The translations under genes and the position numbers were made by a program. The notes below the pieces were generated by a model. That model saw only the letters and a list, made by a program, of their open reading frames with translations. It ran no database searches and was not told where the DNA came from. Positions 26,708 through 36,283 of a stretch of 64,000 bases of DNA are shown here, in pieces. The DNA is from Paenibacillus sp. J2TS4 (GTDB taxonomy: Bacteria; Bacillota; Bacilli; Paenibacillales; NBRC-103111), in contig NZ_BOSH01000003.1 of the NCBI RefSeq assembly GCF_018403245.1, forward strand, positions 310,001 to 374,000, written 5' to 3'. Each line of letters begins with the position of its first letter. Positions within the stretch are counted from its first letter, which is position 1.

Positions 26708-28216
26708 TTGGGAGTGTATGTACTGCATGGAAGGGAGAGCGGACTGGAGCCTCTGTTGAGGCTGCTTAAGCTTCCCCATGGAGAAAAGCTGCCGGAGAGC
26801 GGCGGAGTCGAGGCCATCATTCGTTGGGGAACCAGGGCTCGGGAGCCGGACCACGTATGGACCCTCAATCGGCTAAAGCCGGTATTGCGGACAGCCAACC
26901 GGCAGGAAAGAGAGCAAACTCTACGGCTTCACGGACTGAAAACCGGGCCACCGAGTGGACAGCCGTTTTCTCATCGGCTTGACTCGTCTCGTCAATCTTA
27001 TGAGCCTCATCGGCACCCTCAGTCTAATCCAACTAATTCGTCTCCCTCGGGCTTTCCTTTGTATATTTATGAGTACTGGATTCCGGTGTTTCATCTGGAA
27101 GCTCTGACGGTTTATGAAAAGAAGGCGGTGGAGCCGCTGCGGGTCCGAACGGTCGCTTCCTCCCGTCCAGCTTACCGGGAGCTTGAAGGGGGGGCCTGGA
27201 GTTATCACGTACGCAGAGCCGTCAAGGATTCGCTCAGAGCGGTTTATGTTTTGGGCCTCGATTATGCGCTGGTCAAGGCGGCGGTAACGGCGGACAGCCG
27301 CACGGTCATTGTTGACGTGGTTCCCAATCCCCGCCTGTCGGAGCCCCTGGCGAGGCTGTTCGCCGAGGCAATCCACAAGTTCGCGGCCAAGGTAGAACAA
27401 GAGGCCGAAAGCAAGAGCGAGGTGCTGCTCGGGGCCGACCCCGAATTCGTGCTGCGGAACCGCGAAGGCCAAATGGTGCCCGCCTCCCGGTTTATGGATC
27501 GGGAAGGGCCGGTCGGCTGTGATGCCGTTGTGCTGAGCGGGCAGCGAACCATTAAGCCGCTGGTCGAGCTTCGTCCGGAGCCGTCGGCCGATCCAAGGCT
27601 GCTGGTTCTCCAGCTGCGCCGCTGCATGCGGATGGCAGCTGGAATCATTACCGATCCCGAGCTCGTCTGGACATCGGGAGGGATGCCGGTCAGAGGAATT
27701 CCGTTGGGAGGACATATTCATCTAAGCGGGGTATGGCTTCATTCCCGCTTCATCCGCTTGCTTGATAACTATTTATCGCTCCCGATGCTGCTGACGGAGG
27801 ACGATAATTCCCGTCGCCGACGCCCCCGCTACGGATATTTGGGCGATGTGCGGCGCAAGTCTCACGGCGGATTCGAGTACCGTTCTCTTCCGAGCTGGCT
27901 TCACTCCCCTCGTCTGGCTGCAGGCGTACTATGCCTGGCACGCTGTATCGCCGATCATTACCGCGATTTGAAGCTGGAGCCATTGGAGCGGGCGGATGTG
28001 CAGAAAGCATTCTATGAAGGGGATAAGCGGTATTTGCAGTCGATCGTCCGCGAAATCTGGAAAGATCTGGAGCGCTTGCCCGGGTATTCGGTCTACGGGA
28101 AGGAACTGAACGCGCTCAAGCAAATCGTGTTCGGCGGAAACATTCCCGCCACCGGCGATTTTCGCCTTGCCTGGAAGCTTCCGGTTGCCCCGCAGAAGGT
28201 CTTGAACCAAGTTTAG
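26708..28216 (+). CDS. Putative amidoligase (COOH-NH2 ligase type 2 domain protein)
   Basis: The 502-residue protein contains the motifs of the phage phiEco32-like amidoligase family, a relative of glutamine synthetase/ATP-grasp-type ligases: LLGADPEFVLRNREG (about 258-272), CDAVVLSGQRTIKPLVELRP with the conserved ELRP, and GIPLGGHIHLSG (about 333-344). C-terminal FEYRSLPSWL fits as well. Such enzymes form amide bonds between a carboxylate and an amine. The substrate here is unknown, though Paenibacillus and Bacillus relatives sit in sporulation or coat neighbourhoods, and cotE is next door. The N-terminal 150 residues form a variable, proline/serine-rich extension. I choose TTG 26708 because AAGGAGG stands nine bases before it; ATG 26654 lacks a site. 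Confidence 0.85.
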   Translation: MGVYVLHGRESGLEPLLRLLKLPHGEKLPESGGVEAIIRWGTRAREPDHVWTLNRLKPVLRTANRQEREQTLRLHGLKTGPPSGQPFSHRLDSSRQSYEPHRHPQSNPTNSSPSGFPLYIYEYWIPVFHLEALTVYEKKAVEPLRVRTVASSRPAYRELEGGAWSYHVRRAVKDSLRAVYVLGLDYALVKAAVTADSRTVIVDVVPNPRLSEPLARLFAEAIHKFAAKVEQEAESKSEVLLGADPEFVLRNREGQMVPASRFMDREGPVGCDAVVLSGQRTIKPLVELRPEPSADPRLLVLQLRRCMRMAAGIITDPELVWTSGGMPVRGIPLGGHIHLSGVWLHSRFIRLLDNYLSLPMLLTEDDNSRRRRPRYGYLGDVRRKSHGGFEYRSLPSWLHSPRLAAGVLCLARCIADHYRDLKLEPLERADVQKAFYEGDKRYLQSIVREIWKDLERLPGYSVYGKELNALKQIVFGGNIPATGDFRLAWKLPVAPQKVLNQV

Positions 28217-28262
28217 GTCACAATTCTTGATATAAGATCGGTTATTAAAATCAATCCGGCAG

Positions 28263-28300
28263 GAGCATCGAAGGAAATAAACGGGCGGTGCTCATCTTTT
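28263..28300 (+). terminator. Terminator after the amidoligase gene
   Basis: GAGCATCG and CGGTGCTC form an eight-base stem with one G-T pair around a long loop, followed by ATCTTTTT. Confidence 0.6.
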
Positions 28301-28312
28301 TCATGCTATAAT
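28301..28312 (+). promoter_or_regulatory. mutS: Extended -10 promoter for mutS
   Basis: TGCTATAAT is a TGn-extended consensus -10 hexamer, 36 bases upstream of the mutS start. The -35 region is poor, as often with extended -10 promoters. Confidence 0.6.
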
Positions 28313-28348
28313 GAATCGTGTACGCTTTTTGGTTTTGGGGGTTGAAGG

Positions 28349-31012
28349 ATGACTAAATATACACCGATGATGCAGCAATATTTATCGATTAAAGCCGAAG
28401 CCGGAGACGCGCTGCTGTTTTTCCGGCTGGGGGATTTCTATGAAATGTTTTTCGAAGACGCCATCGTGGCTTCACGAGAACTGGAGCTTACTCTAACCGG
28501 GCGGGGAGGCGGCCCGGAAGAAAGAATTCCCATGTGCGGGGTTCCCTATCATTCTGCGGAAAGCTATATCGCCCGATTGATAGACAAGGGCTTTAAGGTA
28601 GCCATCTGTGAGCAGGTCGAGAATCCCGATGAAGCCAAAGGAATCGTCCGCCGGGAAATTGTCAAAATTGTTACTCCGGGAACAGTCATGGAAGGGAAAC
28701 GTCTGCAGGAAGGAATTAACAACTACATAGCTTGTCTGGCTTCCAGCGGCGAAGGCTTTGCTTTTGCGGCTTGCGACTTGTCCACCGGCGAGCTGTACGT
28801 GACCGCTACCGAAGCCTCGAATTTATTAGTGGACGAGCTGTCGGTCTATTCTCCGTCCGAGGTCATAGGAGAAGAGGCTCTGTTGGATGAGGTCAAGACA
28901 GCGCTCCGCGGCAATGCCAAAAATCCGCTGTTTACGGAGTGGAAGGAGGCTGATCCGGTTTCTGACGCGGGCTCTTTCTTCGGGGAAGAGGATTGGAGCG
29001 AGCTGGGACAAGCCGAGCGCAGGGCGGTCTCCATCCTTATGGCGTACTTGAGCCAAACGCAAAAAAGGGCGCTCGCGCACATTACCGCCATCCGTCGCTA
29101 TGAGACGAATCAGTTCATGATCATGGACCCTTTCACCAGACGGAATCTGGAATTGGTTGAGACCGTTCGCGAGCGCACCAAGAAAGGCTCGCTTCTCTGG
29201 CTGCTCGATCAGACCGTGACCTCGATGGGCGCCCGGATGCTGCGGCGCTGGATCGAGAAGCCGCTTATTGCGCGCGGTCCGATTGAGGAGCGTCTGGAGG
29301 CAGTGGAGGAGCTGCATAACCAGGTCATCGTCCGCGAGGATTTACGTTCGGCGCTCAAAGAAGTGTATGATTTGGAACGGTTGGTCGGAAGGATCTGTTA
29401 TGGCAACGCGAACGGCAGAGATTTGGTCGCGCTGCAGCATTCATTAAGGCAAGTGCCGGCGCTGCGCGAGGTCTGTGTCCATTCCGGCTCGGCTACGCTT
29501 AACAAGCTGGTCGGGAAGATGGACGATTGCCAGGATATCCGGCAATGGATAGAAGAGGCTCTCGTTGAAGAGCCGCCTGTTTCGGTGAGGGACGGCGGAC
29601 TGATTCGTGACGGCTACCACGAATATCTCGATCAGCTTCGGAGCGCGGATCGCAACGGGAAGCAGTGGATCGCCGAGCTGGAGCAGCAGGAACGGGAGAA
29701 TACCGGAATCAAGTCGTTGAAGGTTGGCTACAACAAAGTGTTCGGATATTACATAGAAGTGACTCGCTCCAACCTGGCTTCGATTCCGGAAGGAAGGTAT
29801 GAGCGCAAACAGACGCTGGCGAACGCCGAGCGGTTCATTACCCCGGAGCTGAAGGAAAAAGAAGCGCTCATTCTCGAGGCGCAGGAGAAAATCGTCGTCA
29901 TCGAATACGATCTGTTCCAGCAGCTTCGCGAGCGGATCGCCGCACAGATCGAAAGACTGCAAAGCCTGGCCGAAATCGTCGCGAATGTTGACGTGCTTCA
30001 GTCTTTGGCCACCGTCGCTGCGGAACGGAGATTCTGCCGTCCGGTACTGGCAGAGGATGGCGACATGACTATCCGGGAAGGAAGGCATCCGGTCGTTGAG
30101 GCGGTGCTGGAGGATCACTCCTTCGTCGCCAATGACACCGGGATGAAAATGGAGGAAGGCCGGATCATGCTCATTACCGGTCCGAATATGGCCGGTAAAA
30201 GCACTTATATGCGGCAGGTCGCCATCATTACGATCATGGCGCAAATCGGCAGCTTCATCCCCGCCGAAAGCGCTACTATCCCGTTGATCGACCGGATCTT
30301 CACGCGGATTGGAGCGGCCGACGATCTGATTGGCGGGCAGAGTACTTTTATGGTCGAGATGATGGACATTCAAGTGATGACAGAGAAAGCAACGGAGCGA
30401 AGTCTGGTCATTATCGATGAATTGGGCCGCGGAACCTCCACCGGCGAAGGCATGGCGATTGCCCAGGCGGTCATCGAATACCTGCATAATGAGACCGGGT
30501 GCAAGACGCTGGTTTCCACGCATTTTCATGAGCTCGCTCATTTGGACGACAGTTTGCCGCATCTGCGCAATTACTGTATGGCGGTTAAGGAAAGCGGGCA
30601 GCAGGTGACCTTCCTGCGCAAGCTGATTCCGGGAGCCGCCAGCACAAGCTACGGAATCTACTGCGCGAAGATCGCCGGGCTTCCCGAGTCGATCATCGAG
30701 AGGTCCTATACGCTGCTGAGCGGCTTTGAAGCGAGAGCCTCCGTTCAGCAGGCCGAGGAGGAAGCGGCCGCATCGGCGGTTCAGTTAAGTTTTTTTGCCG
30801 CGGAAGCTTCAGCAGCCGAACCGAAAACGGCGGCTCCACAGCGAGCCTCGTCCCGGACGAACGCTGCTGCGAAGCATGACGGGGATTATAGCGCTGGTCC
30901 ACCTTCCAGCAAGGCAGAGCAAATTGCAGAGCAATTGAAGAATGCGGACTTAATAAACATGACACCACTTCAGGCGATGAACTTTTTATATGAGTTAAAG
31001 CAAAAATGCTGA
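28349..31012 (+). CDS. mutS: DNA mismatch repair protein MutS
   Basis: The 887-residue protein has the mismatch-recognition motif GDFYEMF at residues 28-34 (the Phe-x-Glu wedge) and the core lever and clamp domains. The ABC-type ATPase carries Walker A GPNMAGKSTYMRQ near 611-623, then STFMVEM, Walker B VIIDELGRGTST, and the switch region LVSTHFHELAHL. It binds mispaired bases and loads MutL. The C-terminal extension (about 790-887) is alanine-rich with NADLINMTPLQAMNFLYELK at the end, the usual dimer/beta-clamp tail. It has its own promoter upstream and is separated from mutL by an S41 protease gene and a repeat island, unlike the adjacent mutSL of Bacillus. Confidence 0.98.
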   Translation: MTKYTPMMQQYLSIKAEAGDALLFFRLGDFYEMFFEDAIVASRELELTLTGRGGGPEERIPMCGVPYHSAESYIARLIDKGFKVAICEQVENPDEAKGIVRREIVKIVTPGTVMEGKRLQEGINNYIACLASSGEGFAFAACDLSTGELYVTATEASNLLVDELSVYSPSEVIGEEALLDEVKTALRGNAKNPLFTEWKEADPVSDAGSFFGEEDWSELGQAERRAVSILMAYLSQTQKRALAHITAIRRYETNQFMIMDPFTRRNLELVETVRERTKKGSLLWLLDQTVTSMGARMLRRWIEKPLIARGPIEERLEAVEELHNQVIVREDLRSALKEVYDLERLVGRICYGNANGRDLVALQHSLRQVPALREVCVHSGSATLNKLVGKMDDCQDIRQWIEEALVEEPPVSVRDGGLIRDGYHEYLDQLRSADRNGKQWIAELEQQERENTGIKSLKVGYNKVFGYYIEVTRSNLASIPEGRYERKQTLANAERFITPELKEKEALILEAQEKIVVIEYDLFQQLRERIAAQIERLQSLAEIVANVDVLQSLATVAAERRFCRPVLAEDGDMTIREGRHPVVEAVLEDHSFVANDTGMKMEEGRIMLITGPNMAGKSTYMRQVAIITIMAQIGSFIPAESATIPLIDRIFTRIGAADDLIGGQSTFMVEMMDIQVMTEKATERSLVIIDELGRGTSTGEGMAIAQAVIEYLHNETGCKTLVSTHFHELAHLDDSLPHLRNYCMAVKESGQQVTFLRKLIPGAASTSYGIYCAKIAGLPESIIERSYTLLSGFEARASVQQAEEEAAASAVQLSFFAAEASAAEPKTAAPQRASSRTNAAAKHDGDYSAGPPSSKAEQIAEQLKNADLINMTPLQAMNFLYELKQKC

Positions 31013-31214
31013 TCAATAACTACATCAAGCAGGTAACAAAGGTGAAAAGCAAGCTGGTCAAGTAAGGGGAAGAGCGGGAGGGCTTATCTCGGGAAAGTGA
31101 TTAAGCAAGATAGCAGAGGGATGACGGGATTTCGTCGATCTGGCTAAAAGTGGCATACCAATGTTACTCTATGACGTAATCCCTGGCTCATTTCTCATAG
31201 GGGAGGAATATAAA

Positions 31215-32672
31215 TTGAATAAACTGACTTACCGCTGGAAAGCTCTGATACTCGCTGTTGTACTTACATTTATGGTCTCTCTCCCGGTTTATGCCGCGGA
31301 AGACGAGGATCAAATGTTGCTGGATGCGAATCAATTTCGGGTGCTGGAAGTTATTCAACTGCTGGAAAAGCTGCATGTAAGCGGGGTGGATACAAAAAAG
31401 CTTTCGGAAGCGTCCATTGAAGGGATGATTGAAGCGCTGGATGATCCGTATACTAATTTCATGACTGCGGAACAGTGGAACTCATTTCAAAATACGATTG
31501 ATCAACAATATACCGGACTGGGTATCGTAATAACGAAGGAGGACCATGGAGTAAAGATTGACAGAATCATCGCCGGTTCTCCTGCCGAGGCCGTCGGCTT
31601 GCTGGCTGGAGACTACGTCATGGCAGTGAACGGGCAATCAACGAAGGACAAGTCGCTGGATGAAGTGGTCGCCCTTATTCCTAAGAAGGAATCAGATGAG
31701 GTCGAGCTTTCTATCCGCCGCGGCGAAGAGATCAAGCAAATCAAAGCTTCGGTCCATAAGGTGACCCTCCCCGTCGTAACAAGCGAGCTTCTCGATGGAG
31801 GAGTCGGCTATATCGGACTCAGTATGTTTTCTTCGGAATCCGCCTCCGAGTTCGCTCAAGTGATGGACAAATGGAAGGATGAGCCTATCCAGGCTTTGAT
31901 CATTGATCTGCGGGATAATCCGGGAGGGCTGCTGACTTCCGCAGTAGGGATTGCGAAGCATTTTATTAAAGACGGGGTGCTATTGTACACCGTGGACAGC
32001 AGCGGGGAGAAGGAAGAGGTCAAGGTCAGCCATGGCTCGGAAGTAGGCTACCCGGTCGTTCTGCTTGTAAATGAAGATAGCGCGAGCGCTTCGGAAATAT
32101 TAACGGCTGGGCTGAGGGATCATGGCAAAGCTGCCGCTATTGTGGGCGCTAAAACATTTGGCAAAGGCAGTGTGCAGGCTTCCTACGAGCTATCGGATGG
32201 CAGCTATCTGAAAATAACGATTGAAGAATATTTGACCCCGAAATCTGACAAGGTGAATGGGGTTGGAATTACTCCGGATATCGAGGTGGAAGGAGCCATT
32301 CCCCAACTGCTGGCTGCCCTTAAGGCTACGGGTGTTCAAGCAATTACTATTAACCAAGCGGAAGGCAAACCGGTAGTTATCAATGGAACAGAATTTGCCG
32401 GTCAAGTGCCTGTCCTTCGCGAAGAGGGTAAAACGTTCGTTCATTCCCGGATTCTCGCTTCGCTGGCCGGAGGAACGATCCAATGGAATTCCGAGCAGCA
32501 GTCAGTCGATATGAAAATTGGCGAACAGGCGGTTAGCTTTGCGCTCGGAACGGATATGCGGATGAAAGAGGATGTGACCTATATCGAGCTGGACGCGTTT
32601 AAGCCATTCGTAACGGGTCTTCAATGGTCGGATACAGACGGACAATTAACGCTTTCCTTATCGGGTAAATAG
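31215..32672 (+). CDS. S41 family C-terminal processing peptidase with PDZ domain
   Basis: The 485-residue protein has a signal peptide or N-terminal anchor (LILAVVLTFMVSLPVYA) and a CtpA-like N-terminal helix region ending in DPYTNFM. A PDZ domain follows (GLGIVITKEDHGVKIDRI, about 98-180). The S41 catalytic domain has DLRDNPGGLL, the nucleophile serine in NEDSASASEI (about 285-294) and the lysine in GAKTFGKGSVQ (about 311-321). The last 110 residues (VINGTEFAGQVPVLREEG, GTIQWNSEQQSVDMKIG) form a copper-amine-oxidase-like stalk domain, probably for wall attachment. It should act outside the membrane on protein tails or sporulation signalling proteins. TTG 31215 is chosen with GGGGAGG eight bases upstream. 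Confidence 0.93.
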   Translation: MNKLTYRWKALILAVVLTFMVSLPVYAAEDEDQMLLDANQFRVLEVIQLLEKLHVSGVDTKKLSEASIEGMIEALDDPYTNFMTAEQWNSFQNTIDQQYTGLGIVITKEDHGVKIDRIIAGSPAEAVGLLAGDYVMAVNGQSTKDKSLDEVVALIPKKESDEVELSIRRGEEIKQIKASVHKVTLPVVTSELLDGGVGYIGLSMFSSESASEFAQVMDKWKDEPIQALIIDLRDNPGGLLTSAVGIAKHFIKDGVLLYTVDSSGEKEEVKVSHGSEVGYPVVLLVNEDSASASEILTAGLRDHGKAAAIVGAKTFGKGSVQASYELSDGSYLKITIEEYLTPKSDKVNGVGITPDIEVEGAIPQLLAALKATGVQAITINQAEGKPVVINGTEFAGQVPVLREEGKTFVHSRILASLAGGTIQWNSEQQSVDMKIGEQAVSFALGTDMRMKEDVTYIELDAFKPFVTGLQWSDTDGQLTLSLSGK

Positions 32673-32673
32673 C

Positions 32674-32820
32674 GGGAAGCCTAAAGTCGGAAGCCGAAGA
32701 TTGCAAGGCGAAAGCAGCAAGCGGCAAGCTGAAAGCTGCAAGTTGCAAGATGAAAACCTAAAGGTGAAAGCTGAAAGTCGAAAGCGGAAAACCGAAACCG
32801 AAAACCGATAGCTGAAATGA
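32674..32820. repeat. Purine-rich decayed short tandem repeat after the S41 peptidase
   Basis: About 150 bases made of seven- to eight-base units such as GAAAGC, GCAAGC, GCGGAAAACC and AGCTGAAAG. The plus strand is almost all A, G and C with few T. No frame is coding. Confidence 0.55.
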
Positions 32821-32851
32821 ACGAGGTTGTATAGATTTGCATGGGATTGAC

Positions 32852-33026
32852 TGCAAAAATACACCAGATTGGGTAAAAATCCAATAGATATCGAGGATCG
32901 ACAGCAAAAGTGCAGTAAAAATCATTGGAAATCGAAATATGGACTCAAAAGATTGATTTCAACTGTATAATTGCAGCAGATTTGCTGTATTGGGACGAAT
33001 TGTGAGTAAAGGACTGTATTTTCGCA
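32852..33026. repeat. Box array island 5: four 12-mers at exactly 51/61/51 bp
   Basis: Boxes begin at 32852 (TGCAAAAATACA), 32903 (AGCAAAAGTGCA), 32964 (TGTATAATTGCA) and 33015 (TGTATTTTCGCA). The last two are inverted relative to the first two. A further half-match (TGTATAGATTTGCA) lies at 32828-32841 outside the regular spacing. Confidence 0.85.
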
Positions 33027-33196
33027 GTCTCGGACCACTTCCCCACACTTAAAAAGAAAGCTAGTTACGGGGAAACGGAAAGTTCAATGTTGAATCCGCT
33101 GCTTGATATTCATCGGCCCCAAAGGGAACTTAGTCATATAAATTGAATCGCTTGAAAGTTAAGACTGGCCATCAGGTGGAAAGGAGGCCGATTCCT

Positions 33197-35407
33197 ATGG
33201 GAATTATCCGGCTGCTGGACGAGCATATCGCCAACCAGATTGCGGCTGGGGAAGTGGTGGAGCGCCCTTCCTCGGTCGTCAAAGAGTTGGTGGAAAACTC
33301 CATTGACGCGGGCAGCACCCGGGTGGACGTCAGCTTGGAAGAAGGCGGAATTCAATCGATCCGGGTGACGGATAACGGATCGGGAATGGATGCGGAGGAT
33401 GCTCGGACCGCTTTTTTCCGTCATGCGACAAGCAAAATTGCGAATGGAAAAGATTTATTCCGCATTCGTTCGCTTGGCTTTCGCGGGGAGGCCCTGCCCA
33501 GTATCGCCGCCGTAGCCAAGGTGGAATGTCTCACTGCTACCGATTCCTCGGGCCTTGGTTGGCGAATCCATGTGGAGGGCGGCACGATCCTGACGGAGGA
33601 GGAAGCGGCAGCCTCTAAAGGAACGGATATTGTGGTCAAGGAGTTGTTCTACAACACTCCAGCCCGACTCAAATACATGAAAACCATTCAAACCGAGCTG
33701 GGTCATGTTTCGGATTTCATGTATAGGCTGGCATTGGCGCACCCGAACATTGCCTTCTCGCTCAAGCACAACGGCAACTCGCTCCTTAGAACGTTAGGCA
33801 ATGGGGATTTGCTGCAAGTGATTGCGGCAGTCTACGGCAGCTCCGCAGCTAAAAAGATGGTGCCGATTTCCGGAGAGACGCTGGACTATACGTTATCCGG
33901 CTATATTTCTCTCCCGGAGTGGACGAGAGCCAACAGGCTCGGCATATCGACGATCATCAACGGCCGGTACATCCGCAACTACGGATTAACTCAATCTATA
34001 TTAAAAGGCTACCACACTCTCTTGCCAATCAATCGGTTTCCGTTAGTAGCGCTTCACCTGGAGATGGACCCCGGACTGATTGACGTCAATGTCCACCCGT
34101 CGAAGCTCGAGGTCCGCTTCAGCAAGGAGGCTGAGCTGACGGAGCTGATCGAGACTGCGGCGCGCTCCGCTTTGCGGCGGGAGGTGCTCATCCCCGGCGG
34201 AATGAAGCCGGCGGTCCGCCCGGCGAAGGTGCACGAGCAGCTCGCCTGGTACGGCGGCGAGCCTGCTCCCTCGGCACCGCTGCCGCCTGAGCCGCCGGCG
34301 AATGCGCAGGCTGCCGCCGGGGAAGCGCCGCGCTTCGCGGACGAAGCGGCTGCGGACGCGCATCGTCCCGCCGGGCCGAATGTCGGCCTGCGAGCGGACG
34401 AGCCGCCCGGCCCCGCAGGCACCGCCGCAGTGCCTGCCCGCGCCGCTGGCGATGCCCCCGCGGCTGACGCCTCGGCTGCCGCCACCGCTGGCGGCCAGCG
34501 CGGCGTGCCGGCGGGCGACGCCGACGCGGCTGCGGCCCGTGCCGCCGGGGCCGCGCCCGAGCGGCCTGCGGAAGCGCCGTCCGGCGCGGAGCTGCGCAGC
34601 TTCGCAGCGGGCGCTGCGCATGGGGCCGAGGCGGGCGCAGCGCCGCGGTCGGCCGCTCCGCAGGGGCCGGCTGCTGGCGCGTACGGGGGGAGGCCCCGTA
34701 CGACAGCAGCAGGCCGCGAGGGCGGCTCCGGCTTCGGCGGCGGAGCCGGGCGGGCGCGGCCGGGGGCGGAGCCGCTGGCGGGCCTGGTCCCGCCTGGGCC
34801 GCCCGGAGGCGGGGGCATGCCCGCGTTTCCGCGGCTGACGCCGATCGGGCAGCTGCATGGAACCTACATACTGGCGCAGAATGAAGACGGCCTGTATATG
34901 ATCGATCAGCATGCCGCTCATGAGCGGATCAATTACGAATATTATTATGAGAAATTCGGTCAGCCCCAGGAGGCGAGCCAGGAGCTGCTTGTGCCGCTTA
35001 CGCTTGAATTTACTTCGGTGGAGGCCGAGCTGCTTAAGGAGCGGCTCGATTATTTTGAACAGGTCGGCGTTTATTTGGAAAGCTTCGGAGGCAACAGCTT
35101 CATCGTTCGTGCCTATCCTCACTGGTTTCCGGAAGGAGAAGAGAAGGAAATTATTGAAGAGATGGCGGAGTGGATATTGGCAGAGAAGAAACAGATCGAC
35201 GTCGCCAAGCTGAGGGAAGCTTCTTCTACGATGTGTTCCTGCAAAGCTTCCATTAAAGCGAACCAGTCGCTGAGCCGGCCGGAGATCGAAGGATTATTGG
35301 AACGGCTGGCCTCCTGCCGGATTCCGTATACATGCCCGCACGGGCGGCCGATCGTCGTCAGCTTCTCCAAATACGAGCTTGAAAAAATGTTTAAAAGGGT
35401 CATGTAG
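33197..35407 (+). CDS. mutL: DNA mismatch repair protein MutL (endonuclease type)
   Basis: The 736-residue protein has the GHKL ATPase motifs VENSIDAG, DNGSGM, RHATSKI and GFRGEALPSI in the first 110 residues. The C-terminal nuclease motif is DQHAAHERINYEYYYE near 569, with CPHGRP near the end, so it is the nicking form of MutL. Between about residues 340 and 545 lies an extremely Ala/Pro/Gly-rich linker encoded by very GC-rich DNA (roughly 34190-34840), far longer and more biased than in Bacillus MutL. It leaves long open frames on both strands. ATG 33197 is chosen because AAAGGAGG lies nine bases upstream. It works with MutS from 28349. Confidence 0.97.
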   Translation: MGIIRLLDEHIANQIAAGEVVERPSSVVKELVENSIDAGSTRVDVSLEEGGIQSIRVTDNGSGMDAEDARTAFFRHATSKIANGKDLFRIRSLGFRGEALPSIAAVAKVECLTATDSSGLGWRIHVEGGTILTEEEAAASKGTDIVVKELFYNTPARLKYMKTIQTELGHVSDFMYRLALAHPNIAFSLKHNGNSLLRTLGNGDLLQVIAAVYGSSAAKKMVPISGETLDYTLSGYISLPEWTRANRLGISTIINGRYIRNYGLTQSILKGYHTLLPINRFPLVALHLEMDPGLIDVNVHPSKLEVRFSKEAELTELIETAARSALRREVLIPGGMKPAVRPAKVHEQLAWYGGEPAPSAPLPPEPPANAQAAAGEAPRFADEAAADAHRPAGPNVGLRADEPPGPAGTAAVPARAAGDAPAADASAAATAGGQRGVPAGDADAAAARAAGAAPERPAEAPSGAELRSFAAGAAHGAEAGAAPRSAAPQGPAAGAYGGRPRTTAAGREGGSGFGGGAGRARPGAEPLAGLVPPGPPGGGGMPAFPRLTPIGQLHGTYILAQNEDGLYMIDQHAAHERINYEYYYEKFGQPQEASQELLVPLTLEFTSVEAELLKERLDYFEQVGVYLESFGGNSFIVRAYPHWFPEGEEKEIIEEMAEWILAEKKQIDVAKLREASSTMCSCKASIKANQSLSRPEIEGLLERLASCRIPYTCPHGRPIVVSFSKYELEKMFKRVM

Positions 35408-35512
35408 CCCTTTTCCATTCCGGCTTCCTGCAAATAGGGAGCCGGATTATACTTTTTGGACAAGATAGAGTATACTTTTGGGGCAAGGAACGAAAATAAC
35501 TTAGGTGATGGA

Positions 35513-36283
35513 ATGATTGTAACCACTTCATATAACCCTACGGAGGGCGCTGTCGCCCGATCCCGAAGGTTTGCCGAAGAGAACGGCTGGACCTGGGTTC
35601 CCCGGGAACGTCATTCTTTACGGCAGCTGGCGCTTAAATATGGGGATGAGCGGATCTGGTCGGTCTCGGATAAGGATTTAAACTATTACGACCATTCGGA
35701 CACGCCGTTGTTTTTTCATCCCAGCATGGCGCTGGTTCGAATCAAAAGATTGCTGCAAGGCGAAACCGACTCTCTGCTGCTTGCCTCTGGAGTCCGGCAG
35801 GGAGACACGGTGCTGGACTGTACGGCGGGTCTGGCTTCGGATTCCATCGTCTTCTCCTACGCGGTGGGAAGCGAAGGGGGTGTGACCGCTTTGGAGAGTG
35901 AACAGGCGCTGGCGGTTCTGCTTCAGGAAGGCTTGCAGACATACCGTTCCGGAATTCCGCAGTTGGATGAAGCGATGCGCCGCATTCATGTCATGCATCA
36001 GGATCATGCAGCTTATTTAAAAGAACTGCCGGATAACAGCTTTGATCTCGTCTATTTCGATCCGATGTTCCGGATGCCGGTGCAGGAGAGCAGTCATCTG
36101 TCTCCTCTGCGGGAGGTGGCTAATACCGCTCCGCTGCAGAATTCTACCATATTAGAGGCCACCAGGGTAGCCCGCAAAGCGGTTGTCCTGAAGGAGCTTC
36201 GGGGAAGTCGGGAATTCGAACGGCTGGGGTTTAACGAAAAACGTTCCAGCTCGAAAATCTCTTATGGAGTGATCTCATGGTGA
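35513..36283 (+). CDS. Class I SAM-dependent methyltransferase (RsmJ-like)
   Basis: The 256-residue protein has a Rossmann methyltransferase layout: motif I region VLDCTAGLASDSIVFSYAVG (about 102-121), acidic residue in VTALESEQ, and motif IV FDLVYFDPMFR (about 178-188), where DPMF resembles the DPPY/DPMF motif of N-methylating or rRNA-modifying enzymes such as RsmJ. RNA is therefore the likeliest substrate, which is an inference. A mainly positive N-terminal part (ARSRRFAEENGWTWVPRERH) may help bind nucleic acid. ATG 35513 follows AGGTGATGGA; the start is moderately sure. Its stop overlaps the start of miaA by seven bases. Confidence 0.82.
   Translation: MIVTTSYNPTEGAVARSRRFAEENGWTWVPRERHSLRQLALKYGDERIWSVSDKDLNYYDHSDTPLFFHPSMALVRIKRLLQGETDSLLLASGVRQGDTVLDCTAGLASDSIVFSYAVGSEGGVTALESEQALAVLLQEGLQTYRSGIPQLDEAMRRIHVMHQDHAAYLKELPDNSFDLVYFDPMFRMPVQESSHLSPLREVANTAPLQNSTILEATRVARKAVVLKELRGSREFERLGFNEKRSSSKISYGVISW

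Noticed and set aside
34043..35122. Long antisense open frames (359 and 254 codons) across mutL
   Set aside because: They come from the GC-rich Ala/Pro linker of mutL, have no ribosome site, and encode only biased residues.
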